Made by a program: the position numbers and the translations under genes
Assembly (NCBI RefSeq): GCF_022095675.1
Contig: NZ_JAHYSG010000106.1
Span: 1-41,871, forward strand
Origin: Dactylosporangium sp. AC04546
GTDB lineage: Bacteria; Actinomycetota; Actinomycetes; Mycobacteriales; Micromonosporaceae
DNA: 41,871 nt
Direction of reading: 5' to 3'
Shown here: positions 24,921 through 33,173 of the stretch, piece after piece
How the letters are laid out: each line of letters begins with the position of its first letter
Numbering within the stretch: position 1 is the stretch's first letter
Notes under the pieces: generated by a model
Seen by the model: only the letters and a program-made list of their open reading frames with translations
What the model was told of the DNA's origin: nothing
Databases searched by the model: none

Positions 24921-26216
24921 ATGTCCGGAACCTCCCGCCGCCGGCTGCTGTCCGCAGCCGTCGCGGCCGCCCTGCTCGTCCCGCTCGCCGCGTGCGGTGA
25001 CGACGGCGGCGACTCGCCGTCGGTCGACTCCACCAAGCCGGTCGAGCTGAGCATCTTCTGGTGGGGCGGCGACGCCCGCGCCAAGCTGACCGAGGACGCG
25101 CTCGCGCTGTACACCAAGAAGCACCCGAACGTGACGTTCAAGAAGACCTGGCAGGCCAACCAGGGGTACTTCGAGAAGCTGGCGACCCTGACGGCCGGCA
25201 ACGAGGCCCCGGACATCTTCCAGATCGACGACAACTACCTCACCGAGTACGCGTCGCGGAACGTCACGCTGGACCTGACCTCGTACCAGAAGTCCGGCAA
25301 GCTCGACACCACGAAGTTCCCCGAGAGCCTGTGGAAGTACGGCGTCGTCGACGACAAGCTCGCCGCCGTCGCCTTCGGCGAGAACACCCAGGGCCTGGTC
25401 TACAACAAGACCAAGCTCGAAGCCGCCGGCCAGCCCCTGCCCACGCAGGGCATGAGCTGGGAGGACTACATCACCTGGGCGGAGAAGGCGTCCGCGGCGG
25501 CCAAGGTGCCCGGCACCCAGGACCCGAGCGCCGACTACAAGGCCTTCTGGGTGTGGCTGCGCCAGCAGAACAAGGACCTCTACAAGGGCAAGGAGCTCGG
25601 CTTCACCGCCGAGGACGTGGTGAAGTGGTTCGAGCTGTGGAAGGGCGCCCGCGACCGCAAGGCCACGCCGACCGCGGACGTGATCCGTGAGGGCAACGCC
25701 ACCGACGTCACCAAGCAGCTCGTGGTGACCGGCAAGGCGCTCGCCTCGTGGGTGTGGGTCAACCAGCTGCCCGAGCTGCAGAAGAACACCAAGGACCAGC
25801 TCGGCGTCATGTCCTACCCGGGTGACCCGAAGGCCCAGTGGGCCCGCGCCTCGATGTACTTCTCGGTGTACCGCGGCAGCGACAAGAAGGACGTCGCCGT
25901 CGACGTCATCAACTTCCTGTCCAACGACCCCGAGGCCGGCAAGATCCTCGGCACCGACCGCGGCCTGCCGTCCAACCTGGACATCCGCAGCGCCGTGCAG
26001 GCCAGCGTCACCGACCCGGCGATGAAGACGTCCATCGAGGTCGAGAACGCGCTCGGCAAGACCTTCGGACCGTCGCCGCAGGTGCCGCTCAAGGGCCACA
26101 GCACGCTGCGCTCCGAGCTCACCAAGGCCGCGGAGTCCGTCCAGGCCGGCAAGGCCAGCCCGCAGCAGGCCGCCGACGCGTTCATCGCCGCAGTGAAGAC
26201 TGCCATCTCCAAGTAA
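24921..26216 (+). CDS. Sugar ABC transporter substrate-binding lipoprotein (CUT1), probable oligogalacturonide binder
   Basis: 431-residue lipoprotein. The Arg-rich signal peptide ends in the lipobox PLAAC, with Cys25 as anchor. The mature chain opens VELSIFWWGGDARAKLTEDAL, and FQIDDNYLTEYASRNVTLDL is a typical CUT1 binding-protein stretch. Aromatic positions suited to sugar stacking include AFWVWLRQQ and ASWVWVNQLPEL. AGGAG stands 8 bases before the ATG. Its place between the LacI regulator and two permeases, opposite UxaC and a pectate lyase, makes a pectin-derived oligosaccharide the likely ligand. Confidence 0.9.
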   Translation: MSGTSRRRLLSAAVAAALLVPLAACGDDGGDSPSVDSTKPVELSIFWWGGDARAKLTEDALALYTKKHPNVTFKKTWQANQGYFEKLATLTAGNEAPDIFQIDDNYLTEYASRNVTLDLTSYQKSGKLDTTKFPESLWKYGVVDDKLAAVAFGENTQGLVYNKTKLEAAGQPLPTQGMSWEDYITWAEKASAAAKVPGTQDPSADYKAFWVWLRQQNKDLYKGKELGFTAEDVVKWFELWKGARDRKATPTADVIREGNATDVTKQLVVTGKALASWVWVNQLPELQKNTKDQLGVMSYPGDPKAQWARASMYFSVYRGSDKKDVAVDVINFLSNDPEAGKILGTDRGLPSNLDIRSAVQASVTDPAMKTSIEVENALGKTFGPSPQVPLKGHSTLRSELTKAAESVQAGKASPQQAADAFIAAVKTAISK

Positions 26217-26227
26217 GGACCCCTCCA

Positions 26228-27199
26228 GTGGCCCTGACCACCACTGAGCGGCCTACGCGGCACCTCGCCCGGCCCCCCGCCAAGCGGCGGGCCGGGCGGG
26301 GGACCCGCCGCGAAGGCGTCGCCGGCTACCTGTTCCTCAGCCCCTGGCTCCTCGGGCTGATGGCCATCACGGCCGCGCCGATGCTCATGTCGCTCGTGCT
26401 GAGCTTCACCAACTACGACATCCTCTCCGAGTGGTCGGAGCTGAAGTTCATCGGCTTCGACAACTACCAGCGGATGTTCACCGAGGACCCGACGTTCTGG
26501 CACTCGGTCCAGGTGACCGTGCTGTACGCGGTCGTCGCGACCCCGCTCAAGCTGGCCGCCGCGCTCGGCGTGGCGCTGCTGCTGAGCCGCAACATGTTCG
26601 GCGTCGGGCTGTTCCGCGGCCTGTTCTACCTGCCGTCCCTGCTCGGCGGCAGCGTCGCGCTGGGCATCGTGTGGTTCACCATGTTCAACCGCGACGGCTC
26701 GTTCAACTCGTTCCTCGGGCTGTTCGGCATCGAGGGCGAGGGCTGGGTGAACAACCCCGACTACGCCCTGAGCACCCTGATCCTGCTGGCCGTCTGGCAG
26801 TTCGGCGCGCCGATGGTCATCTTCCTGGCCGGCCTCAAGCAGGTCCCGCAGGAGCTCTACGAGGCGGCCGCGGTCGACGGCGCCGGCGCGGTGCGCCGGT
26901 TCTTCTCGATCACGCTGCCGATGCTCTCGCCGGTCATCTTCTTCAACCTGGTGCTGGAGACGATCCACGGCTTCCAGGGCTTCACGTCGGCGTTCGTCAT
27001 CTCCGGCGGTACCGGTGGCCCCGTCGACTCCACCCTGATGTACACGCTCTACCTGTACATCAAGGGCTTCACCGACTACGAGATGGGCTACGCCTCCGCG
27101 CTCGCCTGGGTGTTCCTGGCGGCCGTCGGCCTGCTCACCGTCGTGCTGTTCACCACGGGCCGGTTCTGGGTCCACTACGCGGACGGGGACGACCGATGA
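26228..27199 (+). CDS. Sugar ABC transporter permease, MalF/UgpA-like
   Basis: 323-residue permease with six predicted helices after a basic cytoplasmic start. The first helix is YLFLSPWLLGLMAITAAPML. The EAA loop reads ELYEAAAVDGAGAVRRFFSI, then TLPMLSPV. Start is a GTG, 11 bases after the binding-protein stop and preceded by AAGGA. Its stop overlaps the next ATG (ATGA). It pairs with 27196-28023. Confidence 0.9.
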   Translation: MALTTTERPTRHLARPPAKRRAGRGTRREGVAGYLFLSPWLLGLMAITAAPMLMSLVLSFTNYDILSEWSELKFIGFDNYQRMFTEDPTFWHSVQVTVLYAVVATPLKLAAALGVALLLSRNMFGVGLFRGLFYLPSLLGGSVALGIVWFTMFNRDGSFNSFLGLFGIEGEGWVNNPDYALSTLILLAVWQFGAPMVIFLAGLKQVPQELYEAAAVDGAGAVRRFFSITLPMLSPVIFFNLVLETIHGFQGFTSAFVISGGTGGPVDSTLMYTLYLYIKGFTDYEMGYASALAWVFLAAVGLLTVVLFTTGRFWVHYADGDDR

Positions 27200-28023
27200 A
27201 GGCGATCCGGCTGGTCGTGATCCTCGCGATCATGGCGGTCATCCTGTACCCGCTCGTGTGGATGCTCGGCACCTCGTTCAAGGGCCAGCAGGAGATCCTC
27301 AGCAACCCCGGGGTGTTCCCGCAGGACTTCTCGCCCGCCAACTACCCCGACGGCTGGACCCACCTCGACGTGAACTTCGGGCGGTTCTTCCTCAACAGCA
27401 CGCTCGTCGCGGTCGCCGTCGTCATCGGCAACGCCGTCTCGTGCCTGCTGGCCGCCTTCGCCTTCGCCCGGCTGAAGTTCCGCGGCCGGGGCGTGTGGTT
27501 CGCCGTCATGATCGGCACGCTGCTGCTGCCGGGCCACGTGCTCATCGTCCCGCAGTTCATCGTGTTCCGCGAGCTCGGCCTGGTCGGTGGCGAGTTCCCG
27601 TACCTGCCGCTCATCGTGCCGCACTTCCTGGCGACCGAGGCGTTCTTCGTCTTCCTCATGGTGCAGTTCATGCGGGGCATCCCGCGCGAGCTCGACGAGG
27701 CCGCGAAGATCGACGGCTGTTCGTCCTTCGGCGTGTTCCGCAACGTGATCCTGCCGCTGTCGCGGCCGGCGCTGGTGACGACCGCGATCTTCTCGTTCAT
27801 CTGGACCTGGAACGACTTCTTCCGGCAGCTCGTCTACGTCTCGGACCTGGAGAAGTACACGGTCCCGGTGGCGCTGCGGCTGTTCATCGACTCGCAGGGC
27901 CAGTCGGCCGTCGGCCCGATGTTCGCGATGTCGGTGCTGTCGCTGCTGCCGGTGTTCCTGTTCTTCGTCGCGTTCCAGCGGATGCTCGTCGAGGGCATCA
28001 ACACCTCGGGTCTGAAGGGTTGA
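27196..28023 (+). CDS. Sugar ABC transporter permease, MalG/UgpE-like
   Basis: 275-residue permease. The first helix is LVVILAIMAVILYPLVWML. The EAA loop reads ELDEAAKIDGCSSFGVFRNV, then ILPLSRPAL. The conserved TWNDFFRQLVYV segment follows. The N-terminus is short compared with the ROK-linked MalG-type subunit at 13372-14274. The ATG overlaps the previous gene by four bases, and a YesL-like gene begins four bases after its stop. No ATPase is encoded nearby; a shared MsiK is expected. Confidence 0.9.
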   Translation: MKAIRLVVILAIMAVILYPLVWMLGTSFKGQQEILSNPGVFPQDFSPANYPDGWTHLDVNFGRFFLNSTLVAVAVVIGNAVSCLLAAFAFARLKFRGRGVWFAVMIGTLLLPGHVLIVPQFIVFRELGLVGGEFPYLPLIVPHFLATEAFFVFLMVQFMRGIPRELDEAAKIDGCSSFGVFRNVILPLSRPALVTTAIFSFIWTWNDFFRQLVYVSDLEKYTVPVALRLFIDSQGQSAVGPMFAMSVLSLLPVFLFFVAFQRMLVEGINTSGLKG

Positions 28024-28027
28024 TGCG

Positions 28028-28621
28028 ATGCGCCGGGACTGGCGGGAGACGTACACGGTCATGGCCGACGTGGCACTGGTCGGTCTCGCGGTGACGGCGG
28101 CCTCGGTACCGCTGGTCACGGCGGGCGCCGCGGTGCGGGCCGGCTCGGCCGCGATCGCCTCGATCGTGGCCGGCGAGGGCGTCGACCTGCGCCGGCTGTG
28201 GCGGATCTTCCGCTCGTCCCTGCTGCCGGGCCTCGCCGCCACCGCGCTCGCGGTGGTCGTCGCCTGGCTGCTGCTGTTCAACGTCGGCGCCGTCGCCTCC
28301 GGCCGGGTCCCGGGCGGGTTGCCCGTGCTGGTCGGCACCGGCGCCGCTGCCGTCGCACTGCTGGCGGTGGCCGTGCTGACCGTGGTCCGCCTGGGCCGGG
28401 ACGACGTCCCGGGCTGGCGCGCCGCGGTCCGCTGGGCCGCCGGGGCGGTGTGGCGGCAACCGGTCGCGGCGGCGATGGTGGCCGGGGTGTCGACCATCGC
28501 CGCCGCGCTCGGCGCCATGGTGCCGGTGACGGCACCGCTGCTGGTGGGCTACCTGCTCTTCGCCGCCCACATCGTGACGGCGCGCCTGGTACGCACGGAG
28601 GCCACCGCCCCGCTCTCGTAG
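28028..28621 (+). CDS. YesL-like (DUF624) membrane protein of the importer operon
   Basis: 197-residue protein with about five hydrophobic segments. It starts MRRDWRETYTVMADVALVGL. RRLWRIFRSSLLPGL followed by a long hydrophobic helix, and the proline-rich last segment MVPVTAPLLVGYLLFA, fit the DUF624/YesL pattern. YesL proteins are commonly encoded beside carbohydrate importers, including those for rhamnogalacturonan in Bacillus, and their function is unknown. It is the fifth gene of the operon, starting four bases after the permease stop. Its 3' end lies inside a duplicated segment of about 60 bases (28581-28692). Confidence 0.75.
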   Translation: MRRDWRETYTVMADVALVGLAVTAASVPLVTAGAAVRAGSAAIASIVAGEGVDLRRLWRIFRSSLLPGLAATALAVVVAWLLLFNVGAVASGRVPGGLPVLVGTGAAAVALLAVAVLTVVRLGRDDVPGWRAAVRWAAGAVWRQPVAAAMVAGVSTIAAALGAMVPVTAPLLVGYLLFAAHIVTARLVRTEATAPLS

Positions 28622-28692
28622 GCGTTGGTCGATGTGGCGGCGCGCCTGGTACGCACGAAGGCGGCCGCCCGTTCTCGTAGACGTTGGTCGAT
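28581..28692. repeat. Imperfect ~60-bp tandem duplication at the 3' end of the YesL-like gene
   Basis: CGCGCCTGGTACGCACG at 28581-28597 recurs at 28641-28657. The similarity continues through CTCGTAG(G/A)CGTTGGTCGAT to 28633 and 28692. The period is 60 bases, falling to 59 after a one-base deletion. Copy 1 encodes the real C-terminus and stop. Copy 2 is a non-coding ghost that now supplies the left arm of the terminator. Confidence 0.75.
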
Positions 28693-28719
28693 CACCCGCG
28701 GGTGGATCGACCAACGTCT
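28679..28719. terminator. Bidirectional terminator between YesL-like gene and FAD monooxygenase gene
   Basis: A 14-bp perfect outer stem (28679-28692 with 28706-28719) plus inner CACCC/GGGTG pairing, with the two convergent stops on either side. Its right arm ends two bases before the monooxygenase stop. Confidence 0.8.
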
Positions 28720-28720
28720 G

Positions 28721-30073
28721 TCAAGCGACCGGTGCCGGGACGGGAGCCGCAGTGTGCGCCGGTGCGGTGCCGCCGCGGCTGTGCCACAGCACCCGCGCCA
28801 GGATCGGCGGGGCGAACAGCGCCTGCGGCGGCGCCACCAGGTTGGCCACCCGCAGGAACCGCCCGGCCACCGCGGCGCTGCGCTCCGACGCGGTCTGCAC
28901 CCGGGCCACGTACCCGTTGAGGAACCGGGTCTTGCCGGTCCGCACGCCCACGACCTCCGGGAAGCCGAGGTCGGCCCCGACCGCGATGTCCCACGGCGTG
29001 TCCACGACCTTCGCCGCCCGGGCGTAGAACCGGGCCGGCAGCCCGTCGAGCCCCGCCGCGAGCGCCGCGCGCAGCTCGGCCGCCTCGGCGGCGGCGACCG
29101 TCATGCCCTGGCCGTAGGCCGGGTTGAAGCTGCAGATCGCGTCCCCGATCGCGACGAGCCGCTCGGGGAGCCGGGTCATGCGCTCGTACCGCCGGCGCAC
29201 GCTCGGCGGCAGCCGCAGCTTCATCGGCGGCCCCAGCGGCTCGGCCTCGCGCAGCAGCTCGTACAGGCGCGGGTCCGGCAGCCTGGCGGCGAACCCGGCG
29301 TACGAGTCCGGGTCGGTCGGCGGGACCATCCCGACGCCGAACAGCGTCACCATCCAGCGGTCGCCGTCGGCGGCGATGCCGACCCCGCCGTACGGACGCG
29401 TCGTGCGGGCGCCGCAGACGAACGCGGTGAAGTCGGCGTCGCCCGGGACCCGGCGGTAGTCGCGCGACACGTAGGTGGTGAGCGGGTCGATCCGCTCCTC
29501 GGCCGGGCGCTCGAAGCCCAGCGCGGCCAGCCACGTCGGCCCGCGGTTGCCCCGGCCGGTGGCGTCGACGACCAGGTCGGCCGGCACGTCGTGCGGTGCG
29601 CCGCCGACGGCCCGGATGGTGACGCCGGTGACCCGCCGCCCGTCGAACAGCAGACGGGTCGCCTCGTGCCCGTCCAGGACGGTGACGTTGGCCAGGGCGG
29701 TGGTGCGCTCCCGGACGTACGCCTCGATGAGCGGCCGGCTCATGCACATCCCGGCCAGGCCGCTCGGCACGCGCGGGACCGCCCGCTCGCCGTACACCCA
29801 GACGCAGTCGTTCTGCAGGTCGACGGGCAGGGCGCCGCGGGCGGCGAGGTCGGCCCCGAAGCCGGGGTAGAGCTCCTCCAGGACCTGGCGGCCCCGGGCG
29901 AGCAGGCCGTGGGAGTGCTCGCCCTGCGGCACGCCCCGGCGTTGGGCGGCACCCTCGGGCAGGGTGTCGCGGTCGAACACGGTGACTTTATCGAAAGACT
30001 CGCTGAGCACACGTGCCGCGAGCAGACCTGACATGCTGGCGCCGAGCACGACGGCGTGACCGGTGGATGACAA
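28721..30073 (-). CDS. FAD-dependent monooxygenase/oxidoreductase
   Basis: 450-residue flavoprotein of the p-hydroxybenzoate hydroxylase/geranylgeranyl-reductase group. The N-terminal ADP-binding fold reads AVVLGASMSGLLAARVLSE, then VTVFDRD. The DG-type segment is ADLVVDATGRGNRGPTWL. The second flavin signature is LVAIGDAICSFNPAYGQGM, followed by TVAAAEA. Start is a TTG with GGAGG 8 bases upstream. The C-terminus is Ala/Pro/Thr-rich. No biosynthetic cluster surrounds it, so the substrate cannot be guessed; epoxidation, hydroxylation or reduction of a lipophilic compound are all possible. Confidence 0.85.
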   Translation of the reverse strand: MSSTGHAVVLGASMSGLLAARVLSESFDKVTVFDRDTLPEGAAQRRGVPQGEHSHGLLARGRQVLEELYPGFGADLAARGALPVDLQNDCVWVYGERAVPRVPSGLAGMCMSRPLIEAYVRERTTALANVTVLDGHEATRLLFDGRRVTGVTIRAVGGAPHDVPADLVVDATGRGNRGPTWLAALGFERPAEERIDPLTTYVSRDYRRVPGDADFTAFVCGARTTRPYGGVGIAADGDRWMVTLFGVGMVPPTDPDSYAGFAARLPDPRLYELLREAEPLGPPMKLRLPPSVRRRYERMTRLPERLVAIGDAICSFNPAYGQGMTVAAAEAAELRAALAAGLDGLPARFYARAAKVVDTPWDIAVGADLGFPEVVGVRTGKTRFLNGYVARVQTASERSAAVAGRFLRVANLVAPPQALFAPPILARVLWHSRGGTAPAHTAAPVPAPVA

Positions 30074-30229
30074 GGGTCGCCTCCGTGGAGTGGGTTGATG
30101 TGGCCCACACCGTACGGACGGTTGCCCCGGCCGCCCGTCCGCTCGGCGACAGCCGCCAACCCGACTCCGCGCCCCGCCGCAGCTCAGCCCGCGGCGACAC
30201 CGCAGTGACGGAACATCGACGGTATCAAC

Positions 30230-30235
30230 TAGGCT
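30230..30235 (+). promoter_or_regulatory. -10 box upstream of the 97-aa membrane protein
   Basis: TAGGCT, 8 bases before the ATG at 30244; a leaderless or nearly leaderless mRNA is expected. Confidence 0.45.
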
Positions 30236-30243
30236 GCCGCTCC

Positions 30244-30537
30244 ATGAGATTGCGGATGATCATCACGGCCGGCGTGACGGGAGCGGCCGGGACGGCACTC
30301 GCGCTGGCCGCCGCGCTGCCTGCGTGGGCCGCGCCGACGCCGGCCGACACCGAGGACCCGGCGTACCGGGCGGGCTACCTCCTCGGCCGTGTGCTCCTCG
30401 CGGTGGGTTGCCTCGTCGCGCTGGTCCTGCTGGTCGCGACCGTGGTCATCCTGCTGGTCCGGCGCCAGCGCCGGCAGGCGCAGCAGTACGCGCAGCCGGG
30501 CTATCCGCCGCAACCGCCCCACCCCCCGTATCGGTAG
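30244..30537 (+). CDS. Small membrane protein with Pro/Tyr-rich tail, 97 aa
   Basis: 97 residues. A cleavable-looking signal or first helix (about 4-29, ending LPAWAAP) is followed by a short outside segment PTPADTEDPAYRAGY. A second helix (about 45-70, LLAVGCLVALVLLVATVVIL) leads to a basic stop-transfer VRRQRRQAQQ and a cytoplasmic tail QPGYPPQPPHPPYR. No family recognised. The ATG at 30244 is preferred because of the TAGGCT box; upstream in-frame codons give unlikely protein. It precedes the RNA-processing gene on the same strand, but that gene has its own promoter. Confidence 0.65.
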   Translation: MRLRMIITAGVTGAAGTALALAAALPAWAAPTPADTEDPAYRAGYLLGRVLLAVGCLVALVLLVATVVILLVRRQRRQAQQYAQPGYPPQPPHPPYR

Positions 30538-30569
30538 GAAACCGGTCGCAGGGGGGCGTGGCGGGCGCC

Positions 30570-30575
30570 TACCCT
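30570..30575 (+). promoter_or_regulatory. -10 box of leaderless promoter for the RNA-end processing gene
   Basis: TACCCT, 6 bases before the ATG at 30582. It fixes the start well inside a longer open frame. Confidence 0.5.
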
Positions 30576-30581
30576 ACGAGC

Positions 30582-33173
30582 ATGACGAAGGGGCGTGGAG
30601 CCGGTCTGCGTCCCGTGCACGAGGTCGTCTCCCGGATCCGGTACGACGCCACGCTCGACGCGGGGCGGTTCGTCGTCGGCTACGAGGAGCGCGGCGCCGG
30701 CATCCGTGAGGCGCCGCTGCCCGCGTTCGTCGCCGGCGGGGACGTGCCGTGGCACCGGGTGCAGTACGTCAAGGCCGGCGAGCGCACCGTCTGGGACCGC
30801 CAGTCGCGGGTCGACCTCGTCTTCGGCTCCGGCGACACCCCGGCCGCCGACCTGGCCGCACTCGCCGCGCCGGCGGAGACGCCCGCGGCCACCCCCGTGC
30901 GCCGGCGGCGGACGGCCGCCTTCGACGAGGCCGCGCTGCTGCGCTTCGACGCCGCGGCCGGCGACTGGGTGCCCGCCGGGCCGCCCGCGCCGGTGCACGC
31001 CGACGCGGTCCAGGTGGCGACGTTCAACGTGCTCTCCGACGCCTACGACCGCGAGCTCACCTACCCGCACCTGCGCGTCCCGGCCTGCGTCGAGCTGCTC
31101 GAAGGGCTCGGCGCCGACGTCGTGGCCCTGCACGAGGTCACCCACGACCTGTGGGCGGCGCTGCTCGCCGCGCCCTGGGTCCGCGCCGGCTACCACGTCT
31201 CCGCCGGGCCCGACCCCGACGTGGGCTACGGCACCACGCTGCTGTCGCGGTGGCCGCTGACGCTGGAGGCGCACCGGCTCTCGGCGTACAAGCGGCTCGT
31301 CCTCGGCCACACCGTGCTCAACGGCCGCGCCACCGGGTTCGTCGCCGCGCACCTCACCAGCGACCACACCGAGGGCGCCGAGCAGCGCCGCGAGCACCAG
31401 CTGCGGGTCATCGAGGAGCGGCTCGGCCGGGGCGACCTCGCGGCCGCCGTCGTGCTCGCCGACCTCAACGTCAGCGACGACACCACGCCCGAGGTGCCGG
31501 GCTTCGCCGACGCGTGGCGGGCCCTGCACCCGCACGACGCCGGGTTCACCTTCGACCCCGCGGTCAACCCGCTCGCCGCGGTCGCCTCGCGCACCGGCCG
31601 GGCCGGGCGGCTCGACCGGATCCTGGTGCGGGGCGCGCTGACCCCGGTCGCCGTCGAACGGTTCGGCGACCAGCCGTTCGCGCCGGATCACTTCGTCTCC
31701 GACCACTTCGGCGTCACCGCGCTGCTGCAACCGGCCGAGCGGACCGTCGACGCGGCCTCGGTCCACACGTCCGCGCTCGTGCTGCGGCCGCCCGCGCACG
31801 CCTGGGCGCCGATCCAGGCGCTGCGGCAGGCGCACGACCCGTCGTACCGGCGCTGGATGCCGCACGTCAACCTCGTCTACGGCTTCGTGCCGGAGGCCGA
31901 CTTCCCGGTCGCCGCCGAGGCGGTCACCGAGGCCGTGAGCGGCCGGGCCGCGATCCGCGTCCGGCTGGCCCGGTTCCGCACGTTCGCGCACGCCGGCAGT
32001 ACCACCGTCTGGCTGGAGCCGGAGACGGAGCCGGCCGGCGCGGTGCGCACCCTGCAGGCAGCGCTCGCCGCCCGGTTCCCCGGCTGCACCGAGCAGGACA
32101 GCCGCGGCGGCTTCACCCCGCACCTCACCGTCGCCAAGCTCACCGGCCCGGCCGAGCGGATCGCCGCGACCGTGGCCCACTGGCAGCGCGAGTGGCAGCC
32201 GCTGGAGTTCACCGTCGACGCCGTCGACCTCATCAGCCGCCGCGACGCCGAGCCGTTCGCGGTGCGCCGCACGGTGCCGCTCGCCACCGGCCACCAGCCC
32301 GCCCGGCAGTTGGTGACCGAGGCCTGCCAGGCCGTGCGGCCCGGCTCCCGGGTGCACGTGGTCGGCTCGGTCCGGCTCGGGGTCGCCGGCCCCGGCACCG
32401 ACCTCGACCTGGTCTGGGTCACCACCCCCGGCGGCGACCCGCTCGCCGACCTGGCCGCGGTGCTGCCCGGCGCGCGGCTCGCCGGCGCCGTCGTGCCGGT
32501 GCTGCGCGGCGAGGTCGCCGGCGTCAGCGTCGACGTGCAGCAGGTGGCGCTGCGCGACGTCGACCGGCTCGACCCGGACACCGCCCCCGACGAGGCCGGC
32601 CGCCGCTCGATCCTCGCCGTCCGCGACGCCGACGCCCTGCTGGAGGGCCTGGACCCGGCGGTGTTCCGCCCGCTGCTGCGCGAGGTGCGCGCCTGGTCGG
32701 CCGCCCGCCGGCTCGACGGCGCCGCGTGGGGCCTGGTCGGCGGCTTCACCTGGGCCCTGCTCGTCGCCGAGGCGATCCGCCACAACGCCACGGACCTGCC
32801 CGGGTTTCTGCGGCACTGCGCCAGCCACCCGCGCCGGCCGCGGGCGGGGGAGCGGCACGCCTACTGGCCCGTGTACTCACCGACCCCGCCGGGCGTCAAC
32901 ACCACCCGCACGACGACCCGCTCCACGGCCGAGCTCGTGCAGGCGGCGTTCACCGGCGGGGGCGGCTCCCAGGCCCACGAGCGGCGCGTGCTGCTCACCC
33001 CGGACGAGACCCTCGACGGCCGGATCCTGGGCCTGATCCTGGCCCTGGAGGCGGCCGGCGCCCGGGTCCGGCCCTACCCGGCCGCCCTCGCCCTGGGCGT
33101 CGACGGCGGCGACCCCGACCGCATCGCGGCGGAGGCCGCCGCGTTCGGCGCCACGGTGACCGCGCCCGCCTAG
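30582..33173 (+). CDS. Four-module RNA-end processing protein: MJ1316 + EEP nuclease + 2H phosphoesterase + poly(A) polymerase-like
   Basis: 863 residues. (1) 10-82: MJ1316/DUF504 domain (PVHEVVSRIRYDATLDAGRF, PWHRVQYVKAGERTVWDR), proposed to bind RNA cyclic-phosphate ends. (2) 143-383: CCR4-like EEP hydrolase with N149 (ATFNVLSDAYDR), E185, H257, D294/N296 (LADLNVS), D345 (GRLDRILV) and SDH 373-375. (3) 395-565: 2H phosphoesterase with H428xN and H514xT. (4) 573-863: nucleotidyltransferase with GS (595-596), D607xD609 and D651, then WGLVGGFTWALLVAEAIR and WPVYSPTPPGVNTTRTTTRS, matching the central domain of eukaryotic poly(A) polymerases. All catalytic residues are kept. It probably trims, opens and re-tails damaged RNA 3' ends in the cytoplasm; that combined role is inferred. 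The ATG follows TACCCT by 6 bases. Its TAG stop shares CTAG with the convergent gene. Confidence 0.88.
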   Translation: MTKGRGAGLRPVHEVVSRIRYDATLDAGRFVVGYEERGAGIREAPLPAFVAGGDVPWHRVQYVKAGERTVWDRQSRVDLVFGSGDTPAADLAALAAPAETPAATPVRRRRTAAFDEAALLRFDAAAGDWVPAGPPAPVHADAVQVATFNVLSDAYDRELTYPHLRVPACVELLEGLGADVVALHEVTHDLWAALLAAPWVRAGYHVSAGPDPDVGYGTTLLSRWPLTLEAHRLSAYKRLVLGHTVLNGRATGFVAAHLTSDHTEGAEQRREHQLRVIEERLGRGDLAAAVVLADLNVSDDTTPEVPGFADAWRALHPHDAGFTFDPAVNPLAAVASRTGRAGRLDRILVRGALTPVAVERFGDQPFAPDHFVSDHFGVTALLQPAERTVDAASVHTSALVLRPPAHAWAPIQALRQAHDPSYRRWMPHVNLVYGFVPEADFPVAAEAVTEAVSGRAAIRVRLARFRTFAHAGSTTVWLEPETEPAGAVRTLQAALAARFPGCTEQDSRGGFTPHLTVAKLTGPAERIAATVAHWQREWQPLEFTVDAVDLISRRDAEPFAVRRTVPLATGHQPARQLVTEACQAVRPGSRVHVVGSVRLGVAGPGTDLDLVWVTTPGGDPLADLAAVLPGARLAGAVVPVLRGEVAGVSVDVQQVALRDVDRLDPDTAPDEAGRRSILAVRDADALLEGLDPAVFRPLLREVRAWSAARRLDGAAWGLVGGFTWALLVAEAIRHNATDLPGFLRHCASHPRRPRAGERHAYWPVYSPTPPGVNTTRTTTRSTAELVQAAFTGGGGSQAHERRVLLTPDETLDGRILGLILALEAAGARVRPYPAALALGVDGGDPDRIAAEAAAFGATVTAPA

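Noticed and set aside
30013..30243. Longer N-terminus for the 97-aa membrane protein
   Set aside because: The upstream in-frame part is Arg/Ala-rich, would overlap the start region of the FAD monooxygenase gene, and a -10 box and signal-like helix mark the ATG at 30244.
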